A stretch of 8,840 nt of DNA, from the NCBI GenBank assembly GCA_023443145.1, contig JAEZVS010000049.1, positions 1 through 8,840 of the forward strand, in the 5' to 3' direction. Below, one piece after another: positions 6,076 to 8,840 of the stretch (position 1 is the stretch's first letter; every line of letters starts with the position of its first letter). Made by a program: the position numbers and the translations under genes. The notes below the pieces were generated by a model. It was given only the letters and a program-made list of their open reading frames with translations. It made no database searches and was not told where the DNA came from. Source of the stretch: Bacillota bacterium. GTDB taxonomy: Bacteria > Bacillota > Peptococcia > Peptococcales > Peptococcaceae.

Positions 6076-7149
6076 TCAGTGAGACGCCACTTCATCAAAA
6101 GCGGCGATGACCGCTTGGGCAAAAGATTTTGTACCAACTATAGGACCGTCAATCTCTGCCAAATCCGCCGTGCGAATCCCGACGGTGATGACATGCTCTA
6201 TTGCCCGTTCAACCATCTGTGCCGCCTCTTCGTTATGGAAGGTGTGGCGCAGCATCAGCGCGACGGAAAGAATGGTGGCAGCGGGATTGGCCTTATCCTG
6301 TCCGGCAATATCCGGCGCCGAGCCGTGGGCCGGTTCATAAAGGTCGGTCACCCCGCCCAGGCTGGCAGAGGGCATCATGCCCAGCGAGCCGGAAAGAGCC
6401 GCGCTTTCGTCAGATAAAATATCGCCGAAGCTGTTTTCCGTGACCACCACATCAAAGTGACGGGGATTGATGATGAGCTGTAAAGCGGCGTTGTCCACAT
6501 ACATATGGTCCACCGCAACCTCGGGATAATCTCGAGCCGCCTCATCCACCACTTCTCGCCACAGACGTGAGGTTTCCAACACATTGGCCTTATCCACCGA
6601 TGTCAGACGTTTGCGCGGGCGGCGTTGGGCAATGTCGAAAGCACGGCGCACAATGCGTTCAATATCCGCACGGGAATAGCGCATCATATCATAGGCCCCT
6701 GCTTCGTCTCGCCCTTTTTCGCCAAAATAAATGCCTCCGGTCAACTCGCGGCAAAAGATTAAATCGGTACCGGCCACCACTTCAGGCTTTAAAGCCACCT
6801 GATGGCGCAGCGCCTTCATATCTTTTACCGGTCGCAGATTCATATACAGGCCCAAGGCCTTGCGCAAAGCCAGCAGTCCGCTTTCCGGCCGCTTGGTGCG
6901 CGGCAGGGCATCCCACTTAGGCCCCCCCACCGAGCCTAAAAGCACCGCATCCGCTGTCTTGGCCAAAGCCAGCGTACCCTCTGTAAGAGGTACGCCGTGT
7001 TCATCAATAGACGCCCCGCCGAATGGGGCTTCGGTCACGGTAAAATCCATATTGTACCGGGCACCTACGGCATAGAGCACATCCAAGGCGGAGAAAACAA
7101 TTTCCGGGCCAATGCCGTCGCCGGGCAGGACACAAAGTTTCACGTTCAT
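6076..7149 (-). CDS. leuB: LeuB, 3-isopropylmalate dehydrogenase
   Basis: A 357-aa NAD-dependent enzyme of the isocitrate/isopropylmalate dehydrogenase family, of normal length. It oxidises 3-isopropylmalate, which decarboxylates to 2-oxoisocaproate, the third stage of leucine synthesis. Motifs in order are LPGDGIGPE (8-16), [32 protein letters not shown] (substrate-binding arginines, typical of isopropylmalate rather than isocitrate enzymes) and [15 protein letters not shown] with catalytic K187. They continue with [11 protein letters not shown] and [12 protein letters not shown] (metal-binding aspartates), then [20 protein letters not shown] (NAD-binding loop). The ATG at 7149 overlaps the leuD stop in ATGA. 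The Shine-Dalgarno sequence before it is weak (GGTGG), so translation probably depends on coupling to leuD. It is the third leu gene in the cluster. Confidence 0.97.
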   Translation of the reverse strand: MNVKLCVLPGDGIGPEIVFSALDVLYAVGARYNMDFTVTEAPFGGASIDEHGVPLTEGTLALAKTADAVLLGSVGGPKWDALPRTKRPESGLLALRKALGLYMNLRPVKDMKALRHQVALKPEVVAGTDLIFCRELTGGIYFGEKGRDEAGAYDMMRYSRADIERIVRRAFDIAQRRPRKRLTSVDKANVLETSRLWREVVDEAARDYPEVAVDHMYVDNAALQLIINPRHFDVVVTENSFGDILSDESAALSGSLGMMPSASLGGVTDLYEPAHGSAPDIAGQDKANPAATILSVALMLRHTFHNEEAAQMVERAIEHVITVGIRTADLAEIDGPIVGTKSFAQAVIAAFDEVASH

Positions 7150-7634
7150 TGCGCCACCCGACCTTTCACGTAATTCATTAAATTACCTGCCTGAATGATG
7201 TCGCCGATAAAGTCCGGCACCGGTTGAAAAGTATAGGCTTCCTGTTTGGTTTCATTATAGATGGTGGCCCCATCCCAGTCAAGGCGAATGGCGTCGCCGG
7301 TGTCGATGGCGCGCGCCGCTTCCGCACATTCAATGATGGGCAGGCCGATGTTCACCGCATTGCGATAAAAAATGCGCGCAAAACTTTCGGCAATCACCAC
7401 CGAGGTGCCCGCCAGTTTAATGGCCAACGGCGCATGTTCCCGAGAGGAACCACAGCCGAAATTAAGCCCGGCCACCAGCACATCCTGCGGCGCAATCACC
7501 TCGGCATAATTGGGAATCACATCTTCCATGCAATGGGCGCGCAGATGGTCATCGGCGGTATCGTTTAAATAGCGGGCGGCAATGATGAGATCGGTATCAA
7601 TGTGGTCGCCCACTTTCCAGGCTTTATGCGTCAT
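7146..7634 (-). CDS. leuD: LeuD, 3-isopropylmalate dehydratase small subunit
   Basis: A 162-aa subunit, the short (archaeal and clostridial) form rather than the roughly 200-aa enterobacterial form. With LeuC it forms isopropylmalate isomerase, which converts 2-isopropylmalate to 3-isopropylmalate through dehydration and rehydration. The swivel-domain signatures are [16 protein letters not shown] (9-24), [14 protein letters not shown] (56-69, substrate-binding loop), and [20 protein letters not shown]. The ATG at 7634 was chosen because it has AAGGAGG (7641-7647) 6 bases upstream and because KVGDHIDTD then lies at the usual distance from the start. The frame is open farther upstream, but that part overlaps leuC. 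The gene overlaps the end of leuC by 11 bases and leuB by 4, consistent with coupled translation and equal subunit production. Confidence 0.97.
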   Translation of the reverse strand: MTHKAWKVGDHIDTDLIIAARYLNDTADDHLRAHCMEDVIPNYAEVIAPQDVLVAGLNFGCGSSREHAPLAIKLAGTSVVIAESFARIFYRNAVNIGLPIIECAEAARAIDTGDAIRLDWDGATIYNETKQEAYTFQPVPDFIGDIIQAGNLMNYVKGRVAQ

Positions 7635-8840
7635 GTGTGACCTCCTTCGGATCGGTGATGCGCCCGGTGAGGGCAGACGCCGCCGCCACTGCCGGGTTGC
7701 ACAGATAGACTTCACTTTCCGGATGGCCCATCCGTCCCACAAAGTTGCGATTGGTGGTGGAAAGGGCCCGCTCCCCTTTGGCTAAAATGCCCATGTAACC
7801 GCCCAAGCACGGTCCGCAAGTAGGGGTGGAAAAAATGCCACCGGCTTCGGTGACGACTTGAGCAATGCCTTCGGCCACACAGGCATCAAAAATGGCCTGT
7901 GTACCCGGAATGACAATCAGGCGCAAATAATCGGCCACCTTGTGCCCGCGGATGATGTCTGCGGCCACACGCATATCTTCCAACCGCCCGTTGGTGCAAG
8001 AGCCGATCACCACCTGATCGATGGCGATGTCTTTTCCTTCCGCCACCGGATGTACATTTTCCGGCAGATGGGGAAAGGCCACCTGAGGCGTCAGGGTGGA
8101 TAAATCCAGATGTATCTCCCGCGCATAGACCGCATCATCGTCGGCAGAAACAATCACCGGTTCTTTGGCATAGCGCTCTTTAATGTATGCCATGGTCACC
8201 TCATCCACCGGAAAGATGCCGTTTTTAGCGCCGGCTTCAATGGCCATATTGGCAATGGTGAAACGCCCGTCCATGGAGATGGACGCCACTCCCGGCCCCT
8301 GGAATTCCAACGATTGATACCGCGCCCCGTCCACACCAATCTGACCGATGAGCCATAATATCACGTCTTTCCCGCTCACCCAAGGTGATGAAAATGTACC
8401 GGTGAGCACCACCCGAATGGCCTCAGGCACCTTGAGCCAGGTTTGTCCGCTCACCATGGCGGCCGCAATATCGGTGGAGCCCATGCCCGTGGAAAAAGCC
8501 CCCAACGCCCCATAGGTGCAGGTGTGGCTGTCGGCGCCGATCACCAAATCACCGGGGCCCACAATGCCCTGTTCCGGCAGCAGACAATGTTCAATGCCCA
8601 TGCGGCCCACTTCATAGTAATGGGTCACTTGATGGCGGCGGGCAAAATCCCGCAGCACTTTACATTGCTCTGCGCTCTTAATGTCTTTGGCCGGGGCAAA
8701 GTGATCGGGAATCAGGGCCACCTTATCTTTATCAAAAACCGTGTCCATGCCATGGGCGTTCATCTCGCGGATGGCCAGAGGGCCGGTGATGTCGTTGGCC
8801 AGCACCATGTCCACATCGGCCATCACCATCTCTCCGGGGA
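7624..8840 (-). CDS. leuC: LeuC, 3-isopropylmalate dehydratase large subunit (5' end missing)
   Basis: The iron-sulfur subunit of isopropylmalate isomerase, in the aconitase family. The frame is open to the right edge and the first complete codons read [23 protein letters not shown], an internal family sequence. The true start is therefore outside, and I estimate about 20-25 residues are missing from a protein of about 425. The in-frame ATG at 8829 is not the start. Visible motifs are [21 protein letters not shown] and the three cluster cysteines, one in GSCTNGR (codon at 7996-7998) and two in PTCGPCLGG (7816-7818 and 7807-7809). [11 protein letters not shown] near the C-terminus binds substrate. 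The NDITGPLAI start and the short LeuD partner place it in the archaeal-type LeuC group, which also includes homoaconitases. Next to leuB, a leucine role is by far the most likely. It ends 11 bases inside leuD. Confidence 0.96.
   Translation of the reverse strand, partial: PGEMVMADVDMVLANDITGPLAIREMNAHGMDTVFDKDKVALIPDHFAPAKDIKSAEQCKVLRDFARRHQVTHYYEVGRMGIEHCLLPEQGIVGPGDLVIGADSHTCTYGALGAFSTGMGSTDIAAAMVSGQTWLKVPEAIRVVLTGTFSSPWVSGKDVILWLIGQIGVDGARYQSLEFQGPGVASISMDGRFTIANMAIEAGAKNGIFPVDEVTMAYIKERYAKEPVIVSADDDAVYAREIHLDLSTLTPQVAFPHLPENVHPVAEGKDIAIDQVVIGSCTNGRLEDMRVAADIIRGHKVADYLRLIVIPGTQAIFDACVAEGIAQVVTEAGGIFSTPTCGPCLGGYMGILAKGERALSTTNRNFVGRMGHPESEVYLCNPAVAAASALTGRITDPKEVTHDA
7641..7647 (-). promoter_or_regulatory. 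leuD ribosome binding site inside leuC
   Basis: AAGGAGG on the minus strand, 6 bases before the leuD ATG at 7634 and wholly within the leuC coding end. It fixes the leuD start and shows how the small subunit is translated from the same message. Confidence 0.85.

Noticed and set aside
5892..6137. Extension of the small acidic ORF to a 156-codon protein overlapping the end of leuB
   Set aside because: The added part is rich in Arg, Trp, Cys and Ser like an out-of-frame translation, and the strong AAAGGAGG site lies immediately before the ATG at 5891.
8827..8829. ATG at 8829 as the LeuC start
   Set aside because: The preceding in-frame codons read PGE and continue the conserved LeuC N-terminal region, and no ribosome site is seen, so the gene starts beyond the window.

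Overview
This 8,840-base window looks like the chromosome of a low-to-moderate GC member of the Bacillota (Firmicutes), probably an anaerobic clostridial, tissierellial or negativicute-type lineage. The placement rests on the four-gene heat-shock operon ctsR-mcsA-mcsB-clpC, strong Shine-Dalgarno sites (AAGGAGG type) and CtsR operator boxes. It also rests on a short, archaeal-type LeuC/LeuD pair. I cannot name a genus. No mobile element, CRISPR array, tRNA, rRNA or prophage is visible, and every gene but one small ORF belongs to a recognised family.

Region 1 (1-2900, minus strand) is the class III heat-shock operon, read right to left: ctsR (repressor), mcsA (zinc-finger activator/adaptor), mcsB (protein arginine kinase) and the first 181 codons of clpC (AAA+ unfoldase), which runs off the left edge. 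The gaps are 25, 2 and 52 bases, with no terminator between genes. Upstream of ctsR lies a sigma-A-like promoter surrounded by repeated TTTGACC half-sites, which gives autoregulation by CtsR. McsB marks proteins with phospho-arginine and ClpC (with ClpP) degrades them. The pArg-binding residues that can be checked are present in both proteins.

Region 2 (2783-3218) is a 436-base divergent intergenic segment. Its left part is AT-rich and carries the ctsR control region. I found no convincing promoter for the rightward genes.

Region 3 (3219-5621, plus strand) holds uvrC (nucleotide excision repair nuclease) and, 44 bases after it, a small four-helix membrane protein of the YvlD / Phage_holin_4_2 family. 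The pair ends in a strong 16-bp hairpin terminator that also separates it from the convergent genes to the right.

Region 4 (5667-8840, minus strand) is the leucine biosynthesis cluster, transcribed leuC (5' end beyond the right edge) - leuD - leuB with overlapping genes. After a 184-base gap comes a 74-codon acidic ORF of unknown function with a very good ribosome binding site. LeuC and LeuD isomerise 2-isopropylmalate to 3-isopropylmalate, and LeuB oxidises the product.

I did not find a new multi-gene system. The least explained items are the 74-aa ORF with its leader gap, the dense CtsR half-site array, and the linkage of uvrC to a YvlD-like membrane gene.
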